Shown here piece after piece: positions 1 through 8,500 of a DNA stretch of 64,000 bases. The position numbers and the translations under genes are program-made. The notes beneath the pieces are model-generated. The model saw only the letters and a program-made list of their open reading frames with translations, ran no database searches and was not told the origin of the DNA. How positions within the stretch are numbered: position 1 is the first letter of the stretch; every line of letters starts with the position of its first letter. Source of the DNA: Sinosporangium album (GTDB lineage Bacteria > Actinomycetota > Actinomycetes > Streptosporangiales > Streptosporangiaceae); NCBI RefSeq assembly GCF_900100605.1, contig NZ_FNCN01000015.1, positions 1-64,000 of the forward strand, given 5' to 3'.

Positions 1-347
1 GGCGTACCGTCGTGGAAGACCACACCCTCACGGAGCGTGAACTCCACCTTGGTGTTGTCCTGGGTCCACTCCGTCGCGAGCCGGGGCTTCAGCCCGACTC
101 CGTCGGGGGCGAGCTCGATCAGCCCTTCATAGATCAGCGATGTATACGTCTCGTTCCCCTTGGTCAGGGGTTCCCAGTCGTCGAGCTTCTGGTTGGTGCC
201 GAATCGCAGCGTGCCCTGCGGCCCACCGGCCGCCTGCTGCTCAGCAGGGGAAGTGGCGGGCTTCTCGGAACCGTTGCCCCCGCAGGCCGCGACTAATGCG
301 GCGGCCAGGGAGATCCCTACAACGCCCCGGAAGACTCTTCGCGTCAT
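1..347 (-). CDS. Family-5 ABC transporter substrate-binding lipoprotein (partial, N-terminal part only)
   Basis: This gene runs off the left edge, so only about 115 N-terminal residues are visible. The ATG at 347 is preceded by a Shine-Dalgarno GAAGGA. The protein begins with a charged signal peptide and a lipobox-like stretch ending in AAC, so it should be a membrane-anchored extracellular lipoprotein. The visible mature part closely matches the complete paralog at 3596-5125, including the family-5 binding-protein block with FTLREGVVFHDGTP. Such proteins deliver peptides or other small solutes to an ABC permease. Its own promoter lies at 519-547, and a terminator separates it from the amidohydrolase transcribed before it. 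The ligand is unknown. Confidence 0.9.
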   Translation of the reverse strand, partial: MTRRVFRGVVGISLAAALVAACGGNGSEKPATSPAEQQAAGGPQGTLRFGTNQKLDDWEPLTKGNETYTSLIYEGLIELAPDGVGLKPRLATEWTQDNTKVEFTLREGVVFHDGT

Positions 348-518
348 GTCTGATCCTTCATCATGGTTGCCGTAGCCGGCGACACACGCAGCTCCAGCCC
401 CGGCTCCGCAGTCTGCGTGGTGTCGATCAATTACCTCACCCCGGCGAAAACCCATGACGAACCACAGGAAGCGCCCGGTAGAGGCTGTGGCGCGATCACG
501 GCTGATCGCGATGCCCGC

Positions 519-547
519 AACGTATGATTGGCTATGCCAATTGTCAA
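519..547 (-). promoter_or_regulatory. Promoter with embedded palindromic operator, copy 1
   Basis: On the minus strand a perfect -35 TTGACA (542-547) is followed after 17 bases by TACGTT (519-524). The spacer contains the inverted repeat ATTGGC-ATA-GCCAAT. The same arrangement occurs at 5299-5327 before the paralogous binding protein, so a repressor probably sits between the promoter hexamers. Transcription would start about 165 bases before the ATG at 347. Confidence 0.75.
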
Positions 548-585
548 TAGCTCCTTTCTCACCTTGCCTCCCATTTTTCACACTA

Positions 586-620
586 AAAAGATCTCCCCCC
601 ACCTGGGGCGGGGGGAGATT
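586..620 (-). terminator. Rho-independent terminator after the amidohydrolase operon
   Basis: A perfect 10-bp stem (591-600 with 610-619) with a 9-base loop is followed on the minus strand by CTTTTT. It lies 44 bases after the stop of the amidohydrolase at 664-2004 and just upstream of the next promoter. This is one of the few classic U-tract terminators in the window. Confidence 0.85.
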
Positions 621-663
621 TCTCACCGCAGGGTCACCCCCCGGGGCACCGTGGGCCGAGCGA

Positions 664-2004
664 TCAGGCGTCGCCGATGATCTTGCTGCGCAGGCCCGCC
701 GCAGTGGCCGCCAGCTTGTCGAGGTCCACGTCGACGAGCCGGCCGCCGCGCTTGCGGAAGCGCCCGGCGACCAGCACCGAGTCGACGTCGCGGGACGTGG
801 CGTAGTGCACGATGTAGTTCGTGGGGTCTCCCGCGATCAGACCGGTCAGACCGGTGCCGAGCATCACGATGTCGGCTTGCTTGCCCGGGGTGAGCGTGCC
901 GAGCTCGTCGCCGAGGCCGATGGCCTTGGCGCCGTTGACGGTGGCGTACTCCAGCACCCGCCGCGACGTGACGTACGGCGAGCCCTCATAGCGCCGCAGC
1001 GGCCAGCGGCCCTCCTGGCGCTCGAACTGGGCCTCGGTGGCCCGCATGATGTTGTAGGTGGCCCGGAGCTGGGCGAACATGTCCGGGTCGGTGAACGACG
1101 GCGCGTCGACACCGAGCGTCGGCAGCACGCCGGCCCGGTCGGCCCTGCCGACCGGGCTCATCTGCAGACCGCCGCTGTGCTCGCTCTCCGTGGTGAAGGA
1201 GATCGCGCACCCGCATGACGCCAGCAGCCTGAGCTCGGCGTCGGTGATGTTGTTGGAGTGGACCGGAAGCAGATCGCTGCCGAGCAGCCCGGCCTCGTGG
1301 AGGCGGAAGACCTCGGCGTGGATGTTCTGGTGGATCGTCAGCGGCAGGCCGAGGCTGCGGCCGAAGTCGGCCTCCACCCGCACGTCCTCGATCGGCGCGA
1401 AGGTCAGGGTGGTCAGGGCCAGGCCCAGCCGCACGAGGTTGGTCTTGTCGGACCCCAGCTCGTTGTGGAGGCGGGCGACATGCGCGAGCCTGCTCTGGCG
1501 CTCCTCCACGAGGCGGTCCTCACGGCCGAGCATGCCGTACGCGAACAGCACCCGCTGGCCGGTCTCGCGGTGCGCCCGCAGCGACCCCTCCGCGTGCTCC
1601 TCCGTCAGGACGTTGTGGCAGAAGTCGAGCGCCGTCGTGGTGCCGTTGTTCAGCGCGTCCAACGCGCAGGTATAGGTGGCCTCGTACATCTCCTGCGGGC
1701 CGAACCGCTCGCGGAGCGGAAACACCCGGGAGCTGTAATCGTCGAAGCCCCACACGTCCTGGCCGAGCCCCCTCATCGGGTGCTGCCACATGTGCAGGTG
1801 CGTGTCGATCAAACCAGGCATGATCACCATGCCGTCGGCCGGAACGACCTCGGCGTCCGGGGCGTTGATCTCCTGCCCGACCTGCTCGATGCGCCCGTCG
1901 TTGATGAGGACGTCCCCACCCGAAATATCCCCAAGCTCGGGGTCCAGCGTAACGACTGTCCCGTTCTTGAGAAGAATGCGTCCCTCAGACAACTCTTGCT
2001 CCAT
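664..2004 (-). CDS. Amidohydrolase-superfamily metal-dependent deaminase/hydrolase, paralog 1
   Basis: The product has 446 residues and is a cytosolic metal-dependent hydrolase of the cytosine deaminase / chlorohydrolase (TrzA/AtzA, SAH deaminase) type. The first metal motif DTHLH is at residues 67-71. Later candidate ligands are His225 (TIHQN), His249 (PVHSNN) and Asp300 (LGVD). The N- and C-terminal segments form the usual composite beta-sandwich, including LTPGKQADIV. I start at the ATG at 2004 because the paralog at 2117-3457 begins at the equivalent residue and then has exactly the same length; a GTG at 2049 is also possible. It follows its paralog by 112 bases on the same strand and shares its transport context. 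The substrate is not evident; a deaminated heterocycle is a guess. Confidence 0.88.
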   Translation of the reverse strand: MEQELSEGRILLKNGTVVTLDPELGDISGGDVLINDGRIEQVGQEINAPDAEVVPADGMVIMPGLIDTHLHMWQHPMRGLGQDVWGFDDYSSRVFPLRERFGPQEMYEATYTCALDALNNGTTTALDFCHNVLTEEHAEGSLRAHRETGQRVLFAYGMLGREDRLVEERQSRLAHVARLHNELGSDKTNLVRLGLALTTLTFAPIEDVRVEADFGRSLGLPLTIHQNIHAEVFRLHEAGLLGSDLLPVHSNNITDAELRLLASCGCAISFTTESEHSGGLQMSPVGRADRAGVLPTLGVDAPSFTDPDMFAQLRATYNIMRATEAQFERQEGRWPLRRYEGSPYVTSRRVLEYATVNGAKAIGLGDELGTLTPGKQADIVMLGTGLTGLIAGDPTNYIVHYATSRDVDSVLVAGRFRKRGGRLVDVDLDKLAATAAGLRSKIIGDA

Positions 2005-2116
2005 CCTTGTTCGAACCGGCCCGTTGTTCAGGCCGTATGTCGCGGCCACAGGTTCTGGCCATGTGCCGCTCTAGACAACGGGAGACCGGCGGAGTCGCCG
2101 GCCGCCCGTCGAGTCC

Positions 2117-3457
2117 TCAAGACCCGTTCAGCACGCGCCGCTGCAGGTCGCGCATCATGAACGGCAACTTCTCGGTGTCGACCCCGACCAGCTCGCCGCC
2201 GCGCTTGCGGAAGCGGCCGGCCACGAGCACCGAGTCGACGTCGCCGGCGTTGCTCTGCAGCACCACGTGCGCCGCCGGGTCGCCGACCGACACGCCAAAG
2301 GGGCCGGTACGCAGCAGCACGATGTCGGCCTGCTTTCCGGGGGTGAGCGTGCCGAGGTGGTCGCCCAGGCCGATCGCCTTCGCGCCGTTGACGGTCGCGT
2401 ACTCGAGCACCCGGCGCGCCGTGGTGAACGGCGACCCCTCGTAGCGCTTCAGGGGCCACCGTCCCTCCTGGCGCTCGATCGCAGCCTCCGCGGAACGCAT
2501 GATGTTGTACGTGATCCGAAGCTGGCCGAACATGTCGACCGCCACGCGGGACGGCACGTCCACGCCCAGCGTGGGAAGCACGCCGGCCCGGTCGGCCCGG
2601 TGCAGCGCGCTCATCGGACGGCCGCCGCCGAACTCGCCCTCCGTGGTGAAGGAGATCGCGCAGCCGCACGAGGCCAGCAGCTGGAGCTCGCCGTCGGTCG
2701 CGTTGTTCGAGTGGACCGGAAGCAGGTCCGGGCCCAGAACGCCCGCCTTCTGGAGCCGTACGATCTCCCCCGGGACGTTCTGGTGGATCGTCATCGGCAG
2801 CCCGAGCCCCCGGGCGTGCTCGACCTCCACCAGCAGGTCTTCCATCGAGGCGAAGGTGAGCGTGGTCAGCCCCATCCCGAGGCGCACCAGGCTCGTCGGG
2901 TCCGACCCGAGATCCTCCTTGATGCGGCTCACCTGAGCCAGGCGGCTTGCGCGCTCGGCTTCAAGACGGTCCTCATATCCGAGCATGCCGTACGCGAACA
3001 GCACCCGCTGGCCGGTCTCCCGGTGCGCCCGCAGCGACCCCTCCGCGTGCTCCTCCGTCAGCACGTTGTGGCAGAAGTCCAGCACCGTCGTGGTGCCGTT
3101 GGCCAGCGCCTCCGTCGCACACATGTAGGTGGACTCGTACATGTCCTGCGGGCCGTAGCGCTCCCGGACGGGGAACACCTTGGCGACGTAGTCGTCGACC
3201 CCCCACTGACCGGCGCCAAGACCGCGCAGCGGCTGCTGCCACATGTGCAGGTGCGTGTCGATCAGACCGGGGATGACCAGCATCCCGTCCGCCGGTACGA
3301 CCTCCGCGTCCGGCGCGTCGATCTCCGGCGCCACCTGCTCGATGCGCCCCTCGCTGATGAGGACGTCCCCACCCGGCAGATCGCCGAGCTCGGGATCCAG
3401 GGTGATGACTGTCCCGTTCTTGAGAAGAATGCGGCCGTCGGACAAGTGTCGCTCCAT
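2117..3457 (-). CDS. Amidohydrolase-superfamily metal-dependent deaminase/hydrolase, paralog 2
   Basis: This 446-residue protein is the tandem paralog of the protein encoded at 664-2004 and has the same length. It has the same DTHLHMWQ metal motif, the same TIHQN and PVHSNN histidine segments and the same LGVD aspartate. The two differ mainly in substrate-facing loops, for example WGFDDYSSRVF here replaced by WGVDDYVAKVF, so they may act on related substrates or successive intermediates. It lies downstream of the binding protein at 3596-5125, separated by 138 bases that include a GC-rich hairpin. I chose the ATG at 3457. No strong Shine-Dalgarno sequence precedes it, which is also true of the paralog. 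Confidence 0.9.
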   Translation of the reverse strand: MERHLSDGRILLKNGTVITLDPELGDLPGGDVLISEGRIEQVAPEIDAPDAEVVPADGMLVIPGLIDTHLHMWQQPLRGLGAGQWGVDDYVAKVFPVRERYGPQDMYESTYMCATEALANGTTTVLDFCHNVLTEEHAEGSLRAHRETGQRVLFAYGMLGYEDRLEAERASRLAQVSRIKEDLGSDPTSLVRLGMGLTTLTFASMEDLLVEVEHARGLGLPMTIHQNVPGEIVRLQKAGVLGPDLLPVHSNNATDGELQLLASCGCAISFTTEGEFGGGRPMSALHRADRAGVLPTLGVDVPSRVAVDMFGQLRITYNIMRSAEAAIERQEGRWPLKRYEGSPFTTARRVLEYATVNGAKAIGLGDHLGTLTPGKQADIVLLRTGPFGVSVGDPAAHVVLQSNAGDVDSVLVAGRFRKRGGELVGVDTEKLPFMMRDLQRRVLNGS

Positions 3458-3542
3458 CGTTGGTGATCTCAGTGGTGTGTGGTCGCGGGCCGACGGCGGG
3501 GCGGCGCGCCCGCCCCGGGCCCGGCCGTACAACAGCCCGGGG

Positions 3543-3570
3543 GCCGCCTCCGGAGAATCCTCCGGGCGGC
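3543..3570 (-). other. Intercistronic GC-rich hairpin
   Basis: Between the binding-protein gene and the first amidohydrolase gene there is an imperfect stem (GCCGC/GCGGC plus CCGGAG/CTCCGG with a two-base bulge) and no U tract. Such hairpins often protect the upstream mRNA and lower expression of the enzymes relative to the binding protein. That role is an inference. Confidence 0.45.
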
Positions 3571-3595
3571 GGCCGGCGAGGCTCGTGCCGTACGG

Positions 3596-5125
3596 TCAGT
3601 TCAGCACGCGGGCTTCCTTGTAGCGGAAGGTCGCGACGTTGCCGACGGTGTTGACGATGTTGTCGACCTTCTTGGCGTCGTAGGCCCAAAAGCCGGTGTA
3701 CTCGAAGAAGCCGCAGTCCAGCGCCTCATCGTTGATGCTCTTCATCATGTTCTTCCACTCGGCCTCCTGCTCCTTCGGCTCAGTGGCCGCCAGGGCGCGC
3801 TCGACCGCCTTGTCAAGCTCGGCGTCGCTCGTCTTGTAGGGGTTGCCGGGCCCGTCCTTCTGGAAGCGGAACAGGTAGTAGTCGTAGGCTCCGGTGTCGG
3901 ACGAGCCCGACAGCAGCGCGATCGGGTACTTACCGCTGCGGTAGACGCTGAAGTACTGCGCGAACTGCATGATCTCGATCTTGGCGTCGATCCCGATCGC
4001 GGCCATCTGGCTGCGGAACAGGTCGGCGACCTGCCGCTGGGAGTCGTAGGCCGGGAAGGTGAAGGACACCTCGGGGTTGCCCAGCTCCTTCATGAGCTCC
4101 TTGGCCTTGGCCACGTCGTGGGGGTAGCCCTTGAGGTTCGGGTCGTAACCCTCCTGGCCTTCGCGGAGGCGCTGCGTGTGGATCGTGCTGATACCGCCGA
4201 GCTGGGTGTCGATGAAGTCCTTGGGGTTGAGCGCGTAGCACATCGCCTGGCGGAGCTTGGGATCTTGGAACGTTCCCTTGGTGTCCATCATCAGCAGGCT
4301 CCACATCACCGATGGGAAGCTGCTGGACTTGAAGCCCTCGGTCTCCGCGCGCTTGGCGATCGTCGCGTTGGTCCAGGCGATGTCCACCTGGCCGCTGCGC
4401 AGCGAGTTGTACAGCGAGTCCGGCTCGTTGATGAACGTCATCTCGATGCGCCGGGGCCCGACCTCGTCAGGCGCGTAGTACTTGTCGAAGAAGGAGACCA
4501 CGGTCTTGAACCCGGTCGTCGACTCCTTCGCCTGCAGCGTCCACGGACCCGTCCCGGCGGGAGTGGTCTTGAACGAGCCGTCCTTGAGCGCCTTCGGCGA
4601 CACCATCAACGCGCCGCGCCGCGCGATGTTCGGCAGGAAGTTCGGCGCCGCCCGCTTGAGGTCCACCCTGACATGGGTCTTGTCGACAGCGGTGATCTTC
4701 TCGACGCTGTTCATCATCGACTGCCACTGGTTGGGCGTGTTGCGGACGCGCTCCAGGTTGGCGACCACCGCGTCGGCGTCGAACGGCGTGCCGTCGTGGA
4801 AGACCACGCCCTCGCGGAGCGTGAACTCCACCTTGGTGTTGTCCTGGGTCCACTCCGTGGCGAGCCGGGGCTTGAGAGTGATCCCGTCCGGGGCCAGCTC
4901 GATCAGGCCCTCGTAGACCAGCGACAGGTATGCCTCGTTGGCCTTGGTCAGCGGCTCCCAGTCGTCGAGCTTCTGGTTGGTGCCGAACTTCAGCGTGCCC
5001 TGCGGCCCACCGGCCTGCTCCTGCTGAGCGGGGGCCGGTTTCTCGGAATCTCCGGCTCCGCAGGCCGCGGTGAGGGTGGCTGCCAGGGAAACCCCCACAA
5101 TGCCCCGGAGAATTCTTCGCGTCAT
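3596..5125 (-). CDS. Family-5 ABC transporter substrate-binding lipoprotein (peptide/nickel type)
   Basis: This 509-residue protein is complete. It opens with a signal peptide and lipobox LTAAC, so Cys21 or so should be lipidated. It then has the SBP_bac_5 core, with a WTQDNTKVEFTLREGVVFHDG block and a C-terminal lobe. It would capture a peptide or small solute outside the membrane and pass it to an ABC permease; no permease or ATPase gene lies in the visible part of this block. The ATG at 5125 has GAAGGA upstream. It is the first gene of a likely operon with the two amidohydrolases, and it is paralogous to the truncated gene at 1-347. The leader of about 165 bases is conserved between both copies. 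Confidence 0.93.
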   Translation of the reverse strand: MTRRILRGIVGVSLAATLTAACGAGDSEKPAPAQQEQAGGPQGTLKFGTNQKLDDWEPLTKANEAYLSLVYEGLIELAPDGITLKPRLATEWTQDNTKVEFTLREGVVFHDGTPFDADAVVANLERVRNTPNQWQSMMNSVEKITAVDKTHVRVDLKRAAPNFLPNIARRGALMVSPKALKDGSFKTTPAGTGPWTLQAKESTTGFKTVVSFFDKYYAPDEVGPRRIEMTFINEPDSLYNSLRSGQVDIAWTNATIAKRAETEGFKSSSFPSVMWSLLMMDTKGTFQDPKLRQAMCYALNPKDFIDTQLGGISTIHTQRLREGQEGYDPNLKGYPHDVAKAKELMKELGNPEVSFTFPAYDSQRQVADLFRSQMAAIGIDAKIEIMQFAQYFSVYRSGKYPIALLSGSSDTGAYDYYLFRFQKDGPGNPYKTSDAELDKAVERALAATEPKEQEAEWKNMMKSINDEALDCGFFEYTGFWAYDAKKVDNIVNTVGNVATFRYKEARVLN

Positions 5126-5298
5126 GTCTGATCCTTCATCATGATTGCCGTAGCGCCGCGACACACGCAGCTCCAGTCCCCGGCTCCTGCAGCTTCGTGG
5201 CGTCGATCAACCACCGCACCCCAGCTAAACCCCATCGCAAACCACGGGAAATACCTGATGGGGGGTATGGTTCGATCACAATCGATTGCGACATCCGC

Positions 5299-5327
5299 AA
5301 CCTACGATTGGCTATGCCAATTGTCAA
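5299..5327 (-). promoter_or_regulatory. Promoter with embedded palindromic operator, copy 2
   Basis: On the minus strand TTGACA (5322-5327) and TAGGTT (5299-5304) are separated by 17 bases that contain ATTGGC-ATA-GCCAAT. The element is nearly identical to that at 519-547. It should drive the binding protein and probably both amidohydrolases, and is likely controlled by a dimeric repressor not encoded in this window. Confidence 0.78.
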
Positions 5328-5605
5328 TACTTCCGGCCTCGCCCCGCCCACCGATCACCGCCCCCGCGTACGCCCCACTTCCCCCGCGCGTACGGAGGGG
5401 TCCGACGCTGGGTCGTCCCAAACTCTCGTTCCAGCGATAGGCACGACAAGCCCCAAAACCCAAACATCAGGAACATGTCCGGCAAAGCCCGGACAAGCGC
5501 CCTCCATCCGGCGGCACACCACCGGGGACCGAGGCGCGTTCACTCGGCCCCCGGTAGACGCTCACGCCTCAGGCGGTGGGGCCGGCCAGCAGATGGCAGG
5601 GCTGG
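5328..5605. other. Intergenic stretch without a supported gene
   Basis: These 278 bases separate the promoter of the binding-protein operon from the stop of the large gene at 5606-8224. I see no plausible coding region. A 7-bp hairpin (TGTCCGG/CCGGACA, 5476-5495) could end transcription of the upstream gene on the minus strand, but it has only a weak U tract. Confidence 0.5.
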
Positions 5606-8224
5606 TCAACAGGCGGCGGCGCTGGTCAGCAGGTGGTGAAGGCGGCGGGCCTCCTGAGCGAAACGGCTGGAGCCTCCCCGGGCCGCGGCCGAGGCTAGAC
5701 CGGCGGGAGCGGACAGGGCGTGCGGGCCGACGAGCGCGGCGGCCTGGACGGCGATGGCCAGGAGATCGGCAAGGCCGGCGCGGGGCTTGGCCCCCGGCTG
5801 CGGGAGCAGACCGGCGAGCACCCCGGAGGCGATGTGCCACACGGCGTGGCAGGCTCCGCCCTGGACGGCGGCGTCGAGAGCCGACGCGACGCGGCCGAGC
5901 ACCAGGAAGTCGGCCTCGACCAGCTCGACGACGACCGAGGCGATCTCATAGACGGGGGCCTGGCCGCGGGCGGCCAGCGTGATGAGGGCCTCAGAGGCGA
6001 CCGTGCGGTCGCCGAGGTGGGCGTTGCCCATGCCGGCGGCGAGGGCGGTGGCCGTCGCCAGGCCGACGGGACCGTCCGCCTGGGCCAGGGGGAGCAGCAC
6101 GCCGGAGTGGGGGTCGCTGTAGTCCGTCGAGGATGCCAGGATCTCGGCGGCGTGAGCGGCGACGACCTCGCGGTGGGAGGGCAGGACGGCGGGCCACGAC
6201 GCGATGAACCGGGTGCTCCTCCCGACCGCCCCGGACGGACGGAGTGTCAGCAGCTTCTTGACCGGCTCCGGCAGGTCGGCTTCGGGGGCGGTCACGGTGG
6301 AGCGGATGCCCCGCAGCCACGGTTTGGGGTTGTCCTCGAAGACGCAGCTCACTTCAGGGGCGGGCACTCCGCCCGCAGCGAGCCACCCGGCCAGTTCGCG
6401 GCCCCGCGGGGAGGTGAGCGCGCCGGCCCGTTCGACGGCGGCCGGGTCGATCGAGAGCGGCAAGCGCAGCAGCGCCTGGTGGAAGTCGCGCTCCAGCACC
6501 TCCGCGCCGGCCGCCTCCAGGGACGCCAGACGTGCGACCAGGGTCACGGGATCGACGTAACCGGTGCCCGAGGTGGGGGTGGCCAGGAGGCGGGGAACGG
6601 TCCGGCCGCTCTCGATCATGGTGATGACCTCGCGGACGCGGTCGTTGGCGAAGGCATCGATGACCGACTGGCGCGACCAGTGCCCGCGGCGGGCGGGGAT
6701 GGCCGCGGTGAGCTCGGCCGCGGCGTCGGGCCTGACGACGGCAAGCGCGAGCCTGTGCAGCAGAGAGCGGAGCTCGTGCTCGTAGTCGAGCAGCGTATAG
6801 TCCGGCAGGTCGGCCGCCGCCGACATGTGGGCCCAGGTCGAGTCGCACCACGGGCGCAGCGCGTCACGGACGGCATCGCGGTCGCGATGTGTCCACTCCA
6901 CCGTCCCGGCGAGCAGCCGCTCCACGACCGCGCCGCCGTAAGGCCAGGAGAACGAGGCGAACTCCTGCGCCAGCTCGGCCGGCGAGGCGACCGGCGGAAG
7001 GGGGTCGGCCGCAGCGACCGCGACCGGCTCCGCCGGCGCCAGGGGCGCCGTCTCGGGGGCCAGCTCGCCGAAGACCTCGGCCAGACGCGTCCGCATCTCC
7101 CCCGGCAGGCCGCCCGCGGCCTCGGTGATCGCGGCGCGGCCGGGCTCACCGGCCTGCTTGGCGAGCTTGATCGCGAGTTTCACCGCACGCTCCTGGAGGG
7201 TCAGCGCCTCGTGCCCGAACGCCACGGCCACGGCGGCGAGCCCGGCGTCGACCCGGCGCGGCGCCAGGCGCGCCGCCTCCGCAACCCATCGGAGCGCGGC
7301 GGTCACGAGCTTGCGCTCCGGCCGGAAGGCGAGAGCCGACACCGCCTCCGCGAAGGAGTCGTCGTCGAGCGACCTTTCGCCGTCGAGGCGGCGCAGCGAG
7401 GCCGCCGCGAGCTCGGCGACCGAGACGGGGGCCGCAGGCAGAAGCCTGAGGAGGTCGCGGGCGGGGATCTCGTGGGTTGCCGGGTCGAGCCGCTCCCAGA
7501 GCCGGGCATAGGGCTCGACGTCGGCCCGGTCACCGCCGTTGAGCATCCTGTTGACGCAGCCGTCGAGCAGCGCCTGCCGTTCGACGCGCCCGCTTTCGGA
7601 CAGGGCGGCCAGAACGGGAGTCGCCTGTTCGAGGCTCGGCGCCACCCCCTCGGCCTCGAACAACCTGGCCGCCATGTGATCGAGCAGCGGATCACGCAGA
7701 GCCAGATCCTCCACCGCGGTCTGGTCGAGGCGCTGCACCCATCCGGCGACGAACGCGTCGTTCTCCGGCGGCTCGACGCCCGTGGCCCGCACCATGGCGG
7801 CGGCCAGCTCCCAGTTGGCGACCCGGTCCCAGCCGCGGCGCGACGGCAGGCGCAGGCTCGACACCAGGCGGATGGTGAAGTCGCGGCGCCACGCTTCCGG
7901 ACGGTCTTCGAGGACCTGTGCGATCTCCTCCCTGGCGAGTCCGCCCCGGAAGACCGGCTCCTCCGCGATGTCGCGCCTGCTGAGCCAGGCCACGACCTTG
8001 GCGGGGCCGCCCAGGCAGGCCGCCCCCGCGATGCGGAAGCCTGACGCCCGCTGAGCGACCTCCCAACGCGCCTCCCAGCCCGGTGCCAGGCGCTGCCTGA
8101 GGTAGAGCGGCAGCTCCTCCCCCACCTCCCGGCGCTGCGCGTCATCGAGCGACACCAGCAGCCGGACCAGGGCCGCGCGGTTCCGTCCCTCGATGTTCTC
8201 GCGAACCTCCTGCCACGCGTCCAC
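5606..8224 (-). CDS. Large uncharacterised actinobacterial protein (DUF6493-like)
   Basis: The product has 872 residues and no signal peptide or obvious membrane segment. It is rich in Ala, Arg and Leu and has many short amphipathic helices of the kind seen in HEAT or TPR-like repeat proteins. I recognise no catalytic motif. It resembles the large actinobacterial proteins annotated DUF6493, but that assignment is from memory and uncertain. The GTG at 8224 is chosen because GGAGGT stands six bases upstream. In-frame sequence further upstream has lower protein character. It is transcribed in the same direction as the ABC exporter gene at 8501, with a 276-base gap, and nothing links it functionally to its neighbours. 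Confidence 0.82.
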   Translation of the reverse strand: MDAWQEVRENIEGRNRAALVRLLVSLDDAQRREVGEELPLYLRQRLAPGWEARWEVAQRASGFRIAGAACLGGPAKVVAWLSRRDIAEEPVFRGGLAREEIAQVLEDRPEAWRRDFTIRLVSSLRLPSRRGWDRVANWELAAAMVRATGVEPPENDAFVAGWVQRLDQTAVEDLALRDPLLDHMAARLFEAEGVAPSLEQATPVLAALSESGRVERQALLDGCVNRMLNGGDRADVEPYARLWERLDPATHEIPARDLLRLLPAAPVSVAELAAASLRRLDGERSLDDDSFAEAVSALAFRPERKLVTAALRWVAEAARLAPRRVDAGLAAVAVAFGHEALTLQERAVKLAIKLAKQAGEPGRAAITEAAGGLPGEMRTRLAEVFGELAPETAPLAPAEPVAVAAADPLPPVASPAELAQEFASFSWPYGGAVVERLLAGTVEWTHRDRDAVRDALRPWCDSTWAHMSAAADLPDYTLLDYEHELRSLLHRLALAVVRPDAAAELTAAIPARRGHWSRQSVIDAFANDRVREVITMIESGRTVPRLLATPTSGTGYVDPVTLVARLASLEAAGAEVLERDFHQALLRLPLSIDPAAVERAGALTSPRGRELAGWLAAGGVPAPEVSCVFEDNPKPWLRGIRSTVTAPEADLPEPVKKLLTLRPSGAVGRSTRFIASWPAVLPSHREVVAAHAAEILASSTDYSDPHSGVLLPLAQADGPVGLATATALAAGMGNAHLGDRTVASEALITLAARGQAPVYEIASVVVELVEADFLVLGRVASALDAAVQGGACHAVWHIASGVLAGLLPQPGAKPRAGLADLLAIAVQAAALVGPHALSAPAGLASAAARGGSSRFAQEARRLHHLLTSAAAC

Positions 8225-8500
8225 GCGCACACCTCCAACGACAACGCACCCGCGGCGAACGGGAGCGGAAATGGGGAAAGGGGTCGGCTGCCCGGCGGGA
8301 TGCCCTCGGCAGTCACGAGGACCGTAGCGATCGCCACCGACAATCTGCGGCGCCCTGGGGAGCCGTGCCTTGAGAGTCGGCCGGTGAGCCGCCCTGAACG
8401 TACGGCCGCGCCCGAGGCGGTCCCCCGCGACGGACGCCGAACGGCGGATGCCGAGGTCGGCACCCGCCGCCGGTGGGCTCATGCCGTACCGGATGCGCGG

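Noticed and set aside
5720-8044. Long open frame opposite the large protein gene, and similar antisense frames elsewhere
   Set aside because: High GC content keeps antisense frames open; these have Arg/Gly/Pro-rich composition, no start signals and overlap well-supported genes.
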